Source: Nostoc sp. NMS8
GTDB taxonomy: Bacteria > Cyanobacteriota > Cyanobacteriia > Cyanobacteriales > Nostocaceae
Assembly (NCBI RefSeq): GCF_017115045.1
Contig: NZ_JABXKK010000103.1
Coordinates: forward strand, 1-44,733
Length of the DNA stretch: 44,733 nt
Direction: 5' to 3'
Positions 35,344 to 42,783 of the stretch are shown here, piece by piece (within the stretch, counting starts at the first letter, position 1; every line of letters begins with the position of its first letter). Position numbers and translations under genes: made by a program. The notes below the pieces were generated by a model. The model was not told the origin of the DNA. It did not search any database and saw nothing but the letters and a program-made list of their open reading frames with translations.

Positions 35344-36080
35344 AGATTTTACCTACCTAAATTGATTTTTTGAGTAACTTCAGTTCTTACAATGTTGCAA
35401 GTGATGTTTCAGGGCACGAAAATTCCCCAAAACTTGAGGTTGTTGATCCTCTTGAAAAACAGTCATGTTTCTCGAATATCCACCTAGAGAATGGGATTAT
35501 ACTTGACAAGTATCTAACTTAAAGCTAGTAAAAAGACAGTGAAAACCTTGATTTTCTAGAGGTTCAATTCATGAATTGACCTACATTTGTTGATGCCTGA
35601 GTCCCATAACTATTCTCTTACTATCTAAGCCTTAAGCACTATACAAATTAATCAAGCTGTGAATTCTAGATAATTGTTCAGTAGAAATCCGTGAACAATC
35701 ATCAAAAAATAAACCTTGAATCCCTAAAAACCACCTTCTATATTTGGTTTTTTGCCAGTGCCTAAGTCCTACAAGCTTCAAAGTGAGAAACAGTTAATTT
35801 TTGAGCGGGAAAGATAGTTTTATACTTAGCTTATGGACTATTCTCCGTAGATGTCGAGTCTGAATATAGAGAATATCTTAATTGCCTCAAAATAACTACA
35901 TACTCAATATCTTACTTAGATGTGTATTTTTAAAAAACCGTCTTTGCATACTCTTCACATTATTTGCCGATAGATGTACACAGCAATACTGAGCTTTATC
36001 TATTCTTCATACTCTTTTAGTTCTAAGTAACAAAAAGCCAGAAAATAGTAAAATAAGTTTGAACAATACTTTGGACAAAA
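35344..36080. other. Gene-free AT-rich stretch
   Basis: This 737-bp stretch lies upstream of the RTX gene. No open frame with coding character, RNA gene or clear terminator was seen on either strand. It presumably includes the RTX promoter and may mark the edge of the plasmid-like block that follows. Confidence 0.5.
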
Positions 36081-36281
36081 TTAGGCAGCAATAACGCCGT
36101 CAGCTCGTAGGTTTTGGTAGTTAGGATGGGATTTAATTACAGTCGGCGATGGTTTGACTCGGGCCTTCACCCCATTTAAAAAGGCAATCATTCCTAAGAT
36201 GGCGAAGCCTGTAATAATTACCCAGAAAGGGAAAAGGGGGAAAGGGCAATCGCTACTCCTCCCAATCAACCAGCACCCCAT
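36081..36281 (-). CDS. Small single-pass membrane protein
   Basis: From ATG 36281 the 66-residue product has one hydrophobic segment 'LFPFWVIITGFAILGMIAFL' (about residues 15-34), followed by a basic stretch 'KARVKPSPTVIK' and ends GVIAA. It overlaps the end of the gene at 36253 by 29 nt. The start is uncertain because GGGAGGAG lies about 20 nt inside the frame. No family is recognised. Confidence 0.5.
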   Translation of the reverse strand: MGCWLIGRSSDCPFPLFPFWVIITGFAILGMIAFLNGVKARVKPSPTVIKSHPNYQNLRADGVIAA

Positions 36282-36911
36282 CCACAACTGCAATCCCCCA
36301 CTGCCCAAACTTCGCCAGCAATTTCTTGAGCACAATCTGCAACGCCGGATCATCCCAACACTCCTGCAAAAAACCAAACCCCGGATTCTCGCCCGAATTC
36401 GCCGCTCGATTCAGTTTCTCCCTTCTTACAGGTCGCGCATTTGACCTCGCTACAATCGCCTCATGCGACCACTTTTCAGTTTGTGACACGGGCGGCGCGG
36501 AACTTTCACCTTCATGAACTGCTTTGATTTCTACACCCGAAACTGAATTTTCAACTAACAACGAAGTGGGATTACTTTGTTCTACCTGCCCCTGAGTTTG
36601 ATTAGCGATCGCTTCCTTGCCAGAAAATTCATTTTGAGCAACGGGGGTTTGAAGATGAACAATCCACTTTCAGCTAGAATTTTCTTCGCAGAGATAAAAG
36701 TACTGTATCCTAAAGCTGAGGTCAAAGGCATCCACCGAGAACCATAGGGGTCAGCCGTCCAGCACTCCTGCCACAATTGCGTAACTGATGGCTTTTGCTG
36801 CGAAGCCCACAGCATATCTGTAATCGGAATAATCACATGAAGCCGCTTATACGGTGACTGTGGTTTAGTGGCAGCCTTTTTGGGTTTGGGTCTTGTAATA
36901 GTTGCAGTCAT
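36253..36911 (-). pseudogene. Unknown plasmid-type protein split by a frameshift
   Basis: The first frame from ATG 36911 reads 'MTATITRPKPKKAATKPQSP', 'VIIPITDMLWASQQ', 'SRWMPLTSALGYSTFISAKKILAESGLFIFKP', then changes frame at a C5 run near 36644-36648. The continuation 'VAQNEFSGKEAIANQTQGQVEQ', 'NPGFGFLQECWDDPALQIVLKKLLAKFG' ends at 36253. Rejoined it would have about 219 residues. The first half looks like a winged-helix region ('LWQECW..DP.GSRWM.L..AL'), and both halves carry an 'LxQECWxxDP' phrase. One inserted or deleted C explains the break. Confidence 0.7.
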
Positions 36912-37017
36912 TGTACAATCTCCTGTTATATTGACGCACGGAAATTTCCCCCACTGTCATTGCGGGGCTTGGTACTTCGTATTTGATTGTCTAAAAAGTC
37001 ACCGATACACTGAAGAC

Positions 37018-38592
37018 CTATTGAGGTTGCCAGAATCGCAACTCGTCTCGTGAATACCTATCAGCTTTTTTCGATTGCTCTTTCCAGTGATCCCAAGCAA
37101 CCACCAACTCTTCGCCTAAATCCTCTACAACTTCACCTCTCTCGACATACAAAGTACGATACGGGTCATCATGGGCAACAATAGAGCCGATGCCAATGAT
37201 TTCCGGTTGAGAGGATACTTTCTGGAGAGCAGCTATTAAATCTGTTTCCTCTGTGCTTAATTCCGCCCAGTAGTCTGCTTTTATAACTTCGTACTCTTGC
37301 GCCACTGCCCAGTAATCCTGCCAAGTACACCCAGGTTTTCCAAGCACTGCCCTAATATCGCTAACTGCTTGGGGTAATATTTCCAATTGCTCGGCACGGT
37401 ATGCGATCGCGGATTCTGTCGCTTCACTCCCCAAGATTATGGCCGCAGCTTCGAGCGCTTGGGTATTGTTCATTGCGCTGGCAAGGTTTTTCAGTGCCAT
37501 GCCCATCAGCCGCAGACATTCTTGGGCATTTTCTTTGGGGGGTTCCTGGGCCAGCGATCGCAGATCAATGGTTTTCTCCAGTGCTTGCTTCACCTGTTTA
37601 TTCAAAGCTTTGGTCGCTTGCTGGGTCATGGTATTTCCCCACTGTTGCGAAGGACGTTGCTCTACGGCGTGTTCTAGTTCCTGAATGCGAGAAAGGAGTT
37701 GCTGATTCTCAATCTCTAACTTTCTCAACCCCTCCATCTCATCCAATCGCTGCTGCAATTGAACGTTTTGCTCCCTTTGTTGCTTGTACATCTGCTGTAA
37801 GGATTGGATTTGCTCTTGTACCTGGGCTTCGGCTCTGGTAGCTGCTTCTGTTTGTAAACCAATCCTCAATTCCTGGGAAAGTCGCTCTAACTCTTGCTGA
37901 TGCTGTTCTTTAATTTGGGCAATTGCCTCAGTGTATTCTGGTGGATAGTTCTGTTCTCTGGGGAATGGGACACTGGGGGCATCTAGATCCCCATTATTGA
38001 CTAACAGCCTCTCGCCATCAGTAAAGGTGACAATCTGCTGCCAGTGGTTAGGTGCGTCTGCTTCAATCACTCCTGACTCCCCATAACGAGGATGCGAAAG
38101 GGAAGAAACAGTGACAGAATTACACAATTGCGTTTTAGGGTTTTCGGCTTTTGTGGCGCGTTTTTTTGTTGGTGCAACTTGCTGCACTGCTTTGGCGAAG
38201 TCGGCAGCAGTAGGGAAGGGTTTTTCTTTGGCTGCGATCACAACAGCTTCATGTAACTTATCGGGAGTTTTGACCAGCCGAAGTAAGGAGCGTGTCTGGG
38301 ATGGTTTAGTGATTTTTTCCCTGAGTTCTCCTGGCAGAGTATCAACTACTTTTTTCGCAGAGAGCAAATCTCTGACCCGGCGATATCCACCGTGTTTGGT
38401 TAGCTCGTTCTCGCAATATTCTTCAAAGCTCTTGTGTCCACCATCTTTGTAATAGTGGTCATCTCGCATAACGCGCAGTTCATCTATTGCTTGCCACTCA
38501 AAACGGTCGATGGCGGTGAAGGTTTCCTGGATGCTGGCCTTGACAACACTGTAATCAAGTGCTGTTGTCTCTTCTCTGTCTAGTGTCAGCAT
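37018..38592 (-). CDS. Plasmid/phage-type coiled-coil DNA-maintenance protein
   Basis: The product has 524 residues. The N-terminus 'AIDELRVMRDDHYYKDGGHKSFEEYCENEL...GGYRRVRDLLSAKKVVDTL' is the domain seen in many phage and plasmid proteins ('IRD..LYK...TFEEYC...W...YR.I.A..V...L'). A basic linker (KKRATKAENPK), a small 'GVIEADAPNHWQQIVTFTDGERLLV' beta region, and a long coiled coil follow (about 225-320: 'QHQQELERLSQELR', 'QREQNVQLQQRLDEME'). Upstream repeats at 38600-38722 suggest it binds its own promoter. I infer a role in replication or partition; it is not a standard ParB. Confidence 0.7.
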   Translation of the reverse strand: MLTLDREETTALDYSVVKASIQETFTAIDRFEWQAIDELRVMRDDHYYKDGGHKSFEEYCENELTKHGGYRRVRDLLSAKKVVDTLPGELREKITKPSQTRSLLRLVKTPDKLHEAVVIAAKEKPFPTAADFAKAVQQVAPTKKRATKAENPKTQLCNSVTVSSLSHPRYGESGVIEADAPNHWQQIVTFTDGERLLVNNGDLDAPSVPFPREQNYPPEYTEAIAQIKEQHQQELERLSQELRIGLQTEAATRAEAQVQEQIQSLQQMYKQQREQNVQLQQRLDEMEGLRKLEIENQQLLSRIQELEHAVEQRPSQQWGNTMTQQATKALNKQVKQALEKTIDLRSLAQEPPKENAQECLRLMGMALKNLASAMNNTQALEAAAIILGSEATESAIAYRAEQLEILPQAVSDIRAVLGKPGCTWQDYWAVAQEYEVIKADYWAELSTEETDLIAALQKVSSQPEIIGIGSIVAHDDPYRTLYVERGEVVEDLGEELVVAWDHWKEQSKKADRYSRDELRFWQPQ

Positions 38593-38599
38593 ATTTATT

Positions 38600-38722
38600 G
38601 CTCACTACGGTAAATGCTTGAAATGTTGGGGTGTTGCAGTTTAACCAAAGTGAACCAGGTAGCTGTCAGATGGATTTTCCAAAAATGTGGCAGCATTATA
38701 GTTAGCTCACTTTGTGGTAAAC
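38600..38722. promoter_or_regulatory. Three related operator-like sites upstream of the coiled-coil gene
   Basis: GCTCACTACGGTAAATGC (38600-38617), GCTCACTTTGTGGTAAAC (38705-38722) and, inverted, GTTTAACCAAAGTGAACC (38639-38656) share a GCTCACT...GGTAAA core. Two direct copies and one inverted copy within 123 bp suggest a binding region for a partition or replication protein. HIP1 palindromes follow at 38733 and 38756. Confidence 0.45.
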
Positions 38723-38770
38723 GGATTGAGCAGGCGATCGCATTGCTGTGACGGGCGGCGATCGCTTTTG

Positions 38771-39142
38771 CTATGCAGCCGTTAAACAGGCTTGATTTTC
38801 AGCATCAATTGCTGAAGACTTTCGGCCTTGACTTAGTGCGCTACTCTTACTGCTGTTAGGGTTTTCAGAAGAGGCAGAAGTATCTGAATCTTGGGTGTAA
38901 TCAATTAAATCGAACGGAGTAATCTGCCTATCTAAATCGTGCGCTAGACGATTTAGTGCGTTACAGAGATTATTTAGGGAATGACCATCCAAGCGTGGCA
39001 TTGTTTTGGCTTTCCGTAAATTTGATACTGAATTAGCACTGAGATTTAACTCATTGGCAAGATCACCCGCCTTGATGTCATATCTTGCCATTACCTCTTT
39101 TAGTTTCCACTTAATCAAAGTCTGATTCACAAAAATCAACAC
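38771..39142 (-). CDS. XRE-family (Cro/CI-type) DNA-binding regulator
   Basis: The product has 123 residues. The helix-turn-helix is 'LKEVMARYDIKAGDLANELNLSANSVSNLRKAKTMPRLDGHSLNNLCNALNRL', with 'ITPFDLIDY' closing the domain as in small cyanobacterial XRE proteins. The tail (about 88-123) is Ser/Asn-rich and disordered and ends CLTAA. It is transcribed toward the coiled-coil gene and divergently from the 39705 gene family unit, so it may control both. Confidence 0.8.
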   Translation of the reverse strand: MLIFVNQTLIKWKLKEVMARYDIKAGDLANELNLSANSVSNLRKAKTMPRLDGHSLNNLCNALNRLAHDLDRQITPFDLIDYTQDSDTSASSENPNSSKSSALSQGRKSSAIDAENQACLTAA

Positions 39143-39230
39143 CTTAAATGTACTCCGCTACCTAACACTAGTACAAATGTTAGCAGTTAGACTTTGAAAT
39201 ATACAAAAATAATAAATATATTTACAAATT

Positions 39231-39287
39231 AAACTTATAAAAATACAAGTTTACCTCTTGACATCAGGCTGTATTCCAAGTTAGACT
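39231..39287 (+). promoter_or_regulatory. Candidate promoter with overlapping inverted repeat
   Basis: TTGACA (39258-39263) and TAGACT (39282-39287) are spaced by 18 bp. Just upstream AAACTT...AAGTTT (39231-39252) is a 22-bp inverted repeat, a possible operator for the divergent XRE protein. AAGGAGG and ATG follow at about 39300-39317. Confidence 0.4.
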
Positions 39288-39314
39288 TGTAATTAACAAG
39301 GAGGAAAAAGTGTT

Positions 39315-39360
39315 ATGCCTCTTCAATAAATAAAGAAGCACTAAAAACTACAGAACTTTG
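39315..39360 (+). pseudogene. Decayed second copy of the 24-residue frame at 13488
   Basis: ATGCCTCTT followed, after a one-base shift, by AATAAAGAAGCACTAAAA mirrors the start of the 13488 frame (MPL...NKEALK). Here the first frame stops after four codons and the shifted one after eleven. The preceding AAGGAGG ribosome site is kept. The next 200 bp show no convincing gene. Confidence 0.4.
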
Positions 39361-39570
39361 ACAGCACAATCCAAAGTGACCGCTTGATGAGTAACCGAGG
39401 CACTGGCGCAACCAGAGAAGGCGATGGGTACACAGCCGGGAAATGGATTTGCACTGAATAAGAAATTACCAGCAGGACGGCAGTTGAAGCGTTTGAAGCC
39501 GTACACGTCGCCTGATACGCTGTATCTCCTGTTTTGGTATCACTCAAGTGCCACTGGCTTTGAGTCACAA

Positions 39571-39704
39571 ATATATGGCTACGCCAAATCTATTTGAGAG
39601 CGTTGTGCTGAACCACAACGTTCTTTGCACACATAACAAAGGCGACCGCCCACCCTGGAAAGTTTGCGATCGCCTTTTACCCAAATAAATTGGAGATTTT
39701 TATT
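39571..39704 (+). ncRNA. Two-hairpin 5' leader element, copy 2
   Basis: ATATATGGCTACGCCAAATC is followed by hairpin 1 (CGTTGTG 39601-39607 with CACAACG 39614-39620) and hairpin 2 (AAAGGCGACCGC 39638-39649 with GCGATCGCCTTT 39666-39677), whose loop again contains CCCTGGAAAGT. The order, loop and trailing TTTTACCC are as in copy 1 at 14671. Paired changes (CCGC/GCGA, GGG/CCC versus AGG/CCT) keep stem 2 largely foldable. It directly precedes the related gene at 39705. Confidence 0.55.
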
Positions 39705-40271
39705 ATGACGTATGCAACACATACACAGCAAGCAATTCCTAGTTCTTCTGTTGATGAGCAAGCCCTAGCCCAAGCAGAACTATACACCCACCTCGAATCC
39801 CAAGCCGAAGCTGTAGCCCCAACCCAAGATCCTCTCACCAGCAGAGATCGCCGCATCATTGGTGAGATTATCGAAGTCGAACCCGAAACAGTTCGCACCA
39901 TCTGGATTGAAGGCGGAATCACCGTATGGGTGCAATTCTTTGATGGTGGACGACTACCCTTCGATAGGGACTGGTTTGCTACAAGAGTTGCAGAAGTCAA
40001 AGCGACTCTCCCAGAAACACCTCTGGAGCGCAACGAGCGATTGAGCGATGAACTGGAGGAAGCTTGCACTGCTTTTGGTCTGTACCACGGTCAGATTGAC
40101 TGGCTTTCGTTCAGCACCAAACTCTACCGAGACGGGCATTTGGTTGGCCTCATCGGGTGCAATCACCAAGGTTGGTACGCAAGACCGAGACAGTACGGGG
40201 TAAATCGGGTTGCTGGAAGTGCAAAAGATGTGATTGCGTCGTTGGGAGTCCGAACGGCAGTAGCGGCGTAA
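39705..40271 (+). CDS. Unknown protein related to the N-terminal half of the 14802 product
   Basis: The product has 188 residues from ATG 39705. After a variable N-terminus it aligns with 14802: 'DPLTSRDRRIIGEI', 'RTIWIEGGITVWVQF', 'FATRVAEVKATLPETPLERNERLSDELEEA', 'IDWLSFSTKLYRDGHLVGLIGCNHQG'. It lacks the zinc ribbon and C-terminal part of that protein; a relative of the latter is encoded separately at 40546. It ends VRTAVAA. The function is unknown. Its position behind a conserved leader suggests regulated expression. Confidence 0.7.
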   Translation: MTYATHTQQAIPSSSVDEQALAQAELYTHLESQAEAVAPTQDPLTSRDRRIIGEIIEVEPETVRTIWIEGGITVWVQFFDGGRLPFDRDWFATRVAEVKATLPETPLERNERLSDELEEACTAFGLYHGQIDWLSFSTKLYRDGHLVGLIGCNHQGWYARPRQYGVNRVAGSAKDVIASLGVRTAVAA

Positions 40272-40289
40272 GTTGCTGTTGTGAGAAAG

Positions 40290-40321
40290 GGCGATTGCTT
40301 CCCAAGACAAAAGCAATCGCC
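40290..40321 (+). terminator. Hairpin repeat copy 1 after the 39705 gene
   Basis: GGCGATTGCTT (40290-40300) pairs with AAGCAATCGCC (40311-40321). The loop CCCAAGACAA recurs in the second hairpin at 40481. Only a weak T run follows. Confidence 0.55.
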
Positions 40322-40480
40322 TTCAAAGCTCAATCGCTGCTTTAAAAATAACAATCATGACATAAAGTACAGCAAGTAACTTCTTACTTCAAGTAGATGA
40401 CTGCCACGAGAAAATTTTCCTATCTGCTACAGATGCGAATGCAGATGTGTAAGGAATCCTTAGTACTGCAAGTAAGAAAA

Positions 40481-40512
40481 GCGATTGCTGCCCCAAGACA
40501 AAAGCAATCGCC
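40481..40512 (+). repeat. Hairpin repeat copy 2 ahead of the 40546 gene
   Basis: GCGATTGCT (40481-40489) pairs with AGCAATCGC (40503-40511). The loop CCCCAAGACAAA and the 3' arm nearly equal the copy at 40290, 190 bp away, so the intervening segment lies between duplicated hairpins. Confidence 0.6.
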
Positions 40513-40545
40513 TCTACAACGAAATTTATGACAATTTAAATCGTC

Positions 40546-40986
40546 ATGGCATATTGCAATATGATTAGCCTATTTTCTCTTCAAGCAGCCCAGTTGCATG
40601 ATCCAATAGAGAAAATTCTCCTACCTCCAACCGACCCCAACGCAGAGGTCATCAATATTCCCGGCTACAAACTGGTCTATGTTAACGGAGCTTGCCCCAG
40701 AAATTATCGAGTGTACAAAGGTGATTCTATGTTGGGAGTAATTTTTCAACACATTACCCACTGGTCTAACAGAGTTGATTCCCTTCAATACGCCGAGCCG
40801 ATTGATGCAGCAGTTGGGCTTGATGAATTTTTGAAGGTGGTGAGGATATCAACAACGGCTACGGAACAACCACATACAGAAGAGGAATTACTTGATAAAG
40901 AGTTTGATTCACTGACTTCTGAAGAATGGGAGCGATTGAAGAAATATGTGCCAACGCCAGAAACTAGGGATTTGGTAGCAGCTTAA
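40546..40986 (+). CDS. Unknown protein related to the C-terminal part of the 14802 product
   Basis: The product has 146 residues (a second ATG at 40561 is possible). 'GYKLVYVNGACPRNYRVYKGDSMLGVIFQ' aligns with 'SYRLTYVGKTD...VYLDGEFLGILFK' of 14802, and both end in LVAA. The C-terminal third here is an acidic helix ('EEELLDKEFDSLTSEEWERLKKYV') absent from the fused version. Together with 39705 it forms the split form of the family. Confidence 0.65.
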   Translation: MAYCNMISLFSLQAAQLHDPIEKILLPPTDPNAEVINIPGYKLVYVNGACPRNYRVYKGDSMLGVIFQHITHWSNRVDSLQYAEPIDAAVGLDEFLKVVRISTTATEQPHTEEELLDKEFDSLTSEEWERLKKYVPTPETRDLVAA

Positions 40987-40992
40987 GGAAAA

Positions 40993-41015
40993 AGGTGGAT
41001 CTTGACAGCCCACCT
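40993..41015 (+). terminator. Hairpin after the 40546 gene
   Basis: AGGTGG (40993-40998) pairs with CCACCT (41010-41015), followed by CCTCAATAAAA. It occupies the same place as the TGGTGGGT hairpin after the gene ending at 15602. Confidence 0.45.
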
Positions 41016-41051
41016 CCTCAATAAAACTATTTAGCTTCATAAATAATACCA

Positions 41052-41264
41052 ATGGAAACCACAGAAATACTGAACCAGTTCAATTCGTGCTACCAGAAAA
41101 TTCAGGCGATCGCTCAAGATGAAACTTGGCTTTTGTTGATTGCGGATAAAAAGATTGACCCAGAAGCAGCAACACACTTGGGTGATGTTCTGCACTATTT
41201 GAGTGAGGCAATGGGTTGTGTGGAAGAAGTCGTTGAAGTCAAGTTTAATCAGGAGACTTTCTGA
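41052..41264 (+). CDS. Unknown 70-residue helical protein
   Basis: The product is acidic and helical: 'EILNQFNSCYQKIQAIAQDETWLLLIADKKIDPEAATHLGDVLHYLSEAMG'. Its layout resembles other short proteins of this block, for example 42784 ('VNILFELVEAIDGVEQM'). No domain is recognised. It precedes the ERF-like gene by 79 nt. Confidence 0.6.
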   Translation: METTEILNQFNSCYQKIQAIAQDETWLLLIADKKIDPEAATHLGDVLHYLSEAMGCVEEVVEVKFNQETF

Positions 41265-41343
41265 TACACAACTTTGATAAAAAAGCTTTGGAGTTTCAAG
41301 GAAGTATGAAATTTGAACTGAATCAAATTATTGAGATAATGGA

Positions 41344-41967
41344 TTGGTAATAATTCAAACCACCGAAATCTTTGAAGGTAAAACCGTACTACGGACTCAT
41401 ATTTTTCATGAATCTGGAGAGAGTATCACCAGCACTTATCCTTTACCTGAAATTAGTGACTCTCAAAAGTTTAGTGCAGCTTTGACCTATGCACGGCGAT
41501 ATGCGGTCTGTGCAATTTTATCGGTGACTGCTGATGAAGATAATGATGCTGAAGGTGCAACTCCTCAAAAGCCTGAACAACCACACAATAACATTAGACC
41601 TCGAAAAGACAATCAACAGTATAGAGTCCAGTCACCAAAACAAGCTGTAACTCCATCATCAATCAGCCCAAAAGATTTGCGAGTTAAAGAAGTTCGCACA
41701 CTTTTAAATTATCCGCTCGATTTGGTGAAAGAGTGGCTGCGTTTTCAGAGTGTTAGTAGTCCCAGTGAGCTTGATTCTGTCCAGATTGACGAACTAGTGA
41801 AAACTATGTGTTTGGCTTGGGCTGGTAATAAATTTAGGAATCCAAATCATGCTGCTAATTCATATCAGAAACACGTAGTTGATGCAGTATTACGAGGTGT
41901 TTCTGAGATGGGATCAATTCAAGCATGGATGGAAGGAGCGCTTGCACAAATGCCTGAACTGAATTGA
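41344..41967 (+). CDS. ERF-family single-strand annealing protein, N-terminally short
   Basis: Residues about 1-72 show the second half of the ERF core: 'QTTEIFEGKTVLRTHIFHESGESITSTYPLPEISDSQKFSAALTYARRYAVCAILSVTADEDNDAEG'. The family hallmark 'S.LTYARRY...........DDD' is clear. A polar linker follows, then a helical C-domain ('KEWLRFQSVSS', 'YQKHVVDAVLRGVSEM'). ERF proteins anneal phage or plasmid single strands during recombination. The usual 40-60 N-terminal residues are absent: the frame starts at TTG 41344 shortly after a stop, and the short frame before it (MKFELNQIIEIMDW) is in another phase. The gene may be truncated. Confidence 0.75.
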   Translation: MVIIQTTEIFEGKTVLRTHIFHESGESITSTYPLPEISDSQKFSAALTYARRYAVCAILSVTADEDNDAEGATPQKPEQPHNNIRPRKDNQQYRVQSPKQAVTPSSISPKDLRVKEVRTLLNYPLDLVKEWLRFQSVSSPSELDSVQIDELVKTMCLAWAGNKFRNPNHAANSYQKHVVDAVLRGVSEMGSIQAWMEGALAQMPELN

Positions 41968-42007
41968 AGTAAACATTTCTTCTCATAATATCAATAGGAA
42001 AAATATC

Positions 42008-42208
42008 ATGCCGAGAAAATCCACTCACCCCACCCCTACTGACCAGTCCTCACTATGCCTTCAGTACCTCCGCCGTTGCGGTGGCAGCGCTCGATTATGC
42101 ACTATCAATTTTAGTCTGGAGGTGATTCAAACGTTAGTCAATCGTAAGTTGGTGAAAGTGACAAATACTCGTGCAGGTTTTTTTGTGGAGTTAGACGAAG
42201 CGAAATGA
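42008..42208 (+). CDS. Unknown 66-residue protein, winged-helix-like
   Basis: After a polar start (MPRKSTHPTPTDQ) comes 'SLCLQYLRRCGGSARLCTINFSLEVIQTLVNRKLVKVTNTRAGFFVELDE', which has the helix-helix-'LV.R.LVKV...AGFFVEL' wing pattern of small DNA-binding folds. Its stop overlaps the ATG of the next gene (ATGA), so the two are coupled. Confidence 0.6.
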   Translation: MPRKSTHPTPTDQSSLCLQYLRRCGGSARLCTINFSLEVIQTLVNRKLVKVTNTRAGFFVELDEAK

Positions 42209-42549
42209 AAATCCATAAAATGACTCATCAATCGTCTTTGCCTTCAAACACTCGTAACAAATTAGTTCTTCGTCGGACTCGAAAAAGATTTAGCCCCAAA
42301 GTATTCATTGATCGCACCATAGAAACAACTGCAATTATCTCTCTGCTAATTACTGGATTCTCTGGAGTAGGGGCAATAGCTTGCTGGGGAATGGAGATTA
42401 TTGAGACGAATGCTAACTCCAACATCATCATCTCTGGTTGGCAGCAGCAGAAAAACATTTGCTTGGGTGCAATGTTGGTTAGTTGTTCAGCTTTTTTGGG
42501 TACTGCCTTGGTTGGAGCAAGTTTTAGTGTTCAACGAGATAAATTTTAG
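42205..42549 (+). CDS. Small membrane protein with two transmembrane segments
   Basis: The product has 114 residues. A basic N-terminus (LVLRRTRKRFSPK) precedes two hydrophobic spans, 'TAIISLLITGFSGVGAIACWG' (about 43-63) and 'ICLGAMLVSCSAFLGTALVGASF' (about 85-107), giving an N-in/C-in hairpin. ATG overlaps the upstream stop. No family is recognised. Small two-helix proteins on plasmids are sometimes holin-like or entry-exclusion proteins, but nothing specific supports that. Confidence 0.6.
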   Translation: MKIHKMTHQSSLPSNTRNKLVLRRTRKRFSPKVFIDRTIETTAIISLLITGFSGVGAIACWGMEIIETNANSNIIISGWQQQKNICLGAMLVSCSAFLGTALVGASFSVQRDKF

Positions 42550-42563
42550 GGAGATAAACAGCA

Positions 42564-42776
42564 ATGAAAGAGTACAAAACCAAGCATGGCGGCTACAAAA
42601 TCGAGACTACTGAATCATCAGATGGCAGTGTAGATGTTCATGTGGGAAAAACAGGACTGCTAAAAACAACTTGGGCTACTCCTACGACTCAAACATTTGA
42701 CAATCATACCCAAGCTGTTAGCCACGCCAAGAACGCTATTGATAACGGCGAGATCGATTCAGTTTTTCAAGGTTAA
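42564..42776 (+). CDS. Unknown 70-residue protein
   Basis: The product starts MKEYKTKHGGYKIETTESSDGSVDVHV and continues 'TQTFDNHTQAVSHAKNAIDNGE'. This is a strand-strand-strand-helix layout typical of small single-domain proteins such as those with DUF-type 'A..HAK..I' ends. GGGAGATAAACAGC precedes the ATG, 14 nt after the membrane protein stop, which fits operon membership. The function is unknown. Confidence 0.6.
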   Translation: MKEYKTKHGGYKIETTESSDGSVDVHVGKTGLLKTTWATPTTQTFDNHTQAVSHAKNAIDNGEIDSVFQG

Positions 42777-42783
42777 AACACTA

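Noticed and set aside
37387..37841. Several + strand frames inside the coiled-coil gene
   Set aside because: They are shadows of the 524-residue minus-strand protein, whose coiled-coil and N-terminal domain are convincing.
39341..39568. 75-codon minus-strand frame between the XRE gene and leader copy 2
   Set aside because: No family, no ribosome site, and it overlaps the likely promoter-distal region of the opposite strand unit.
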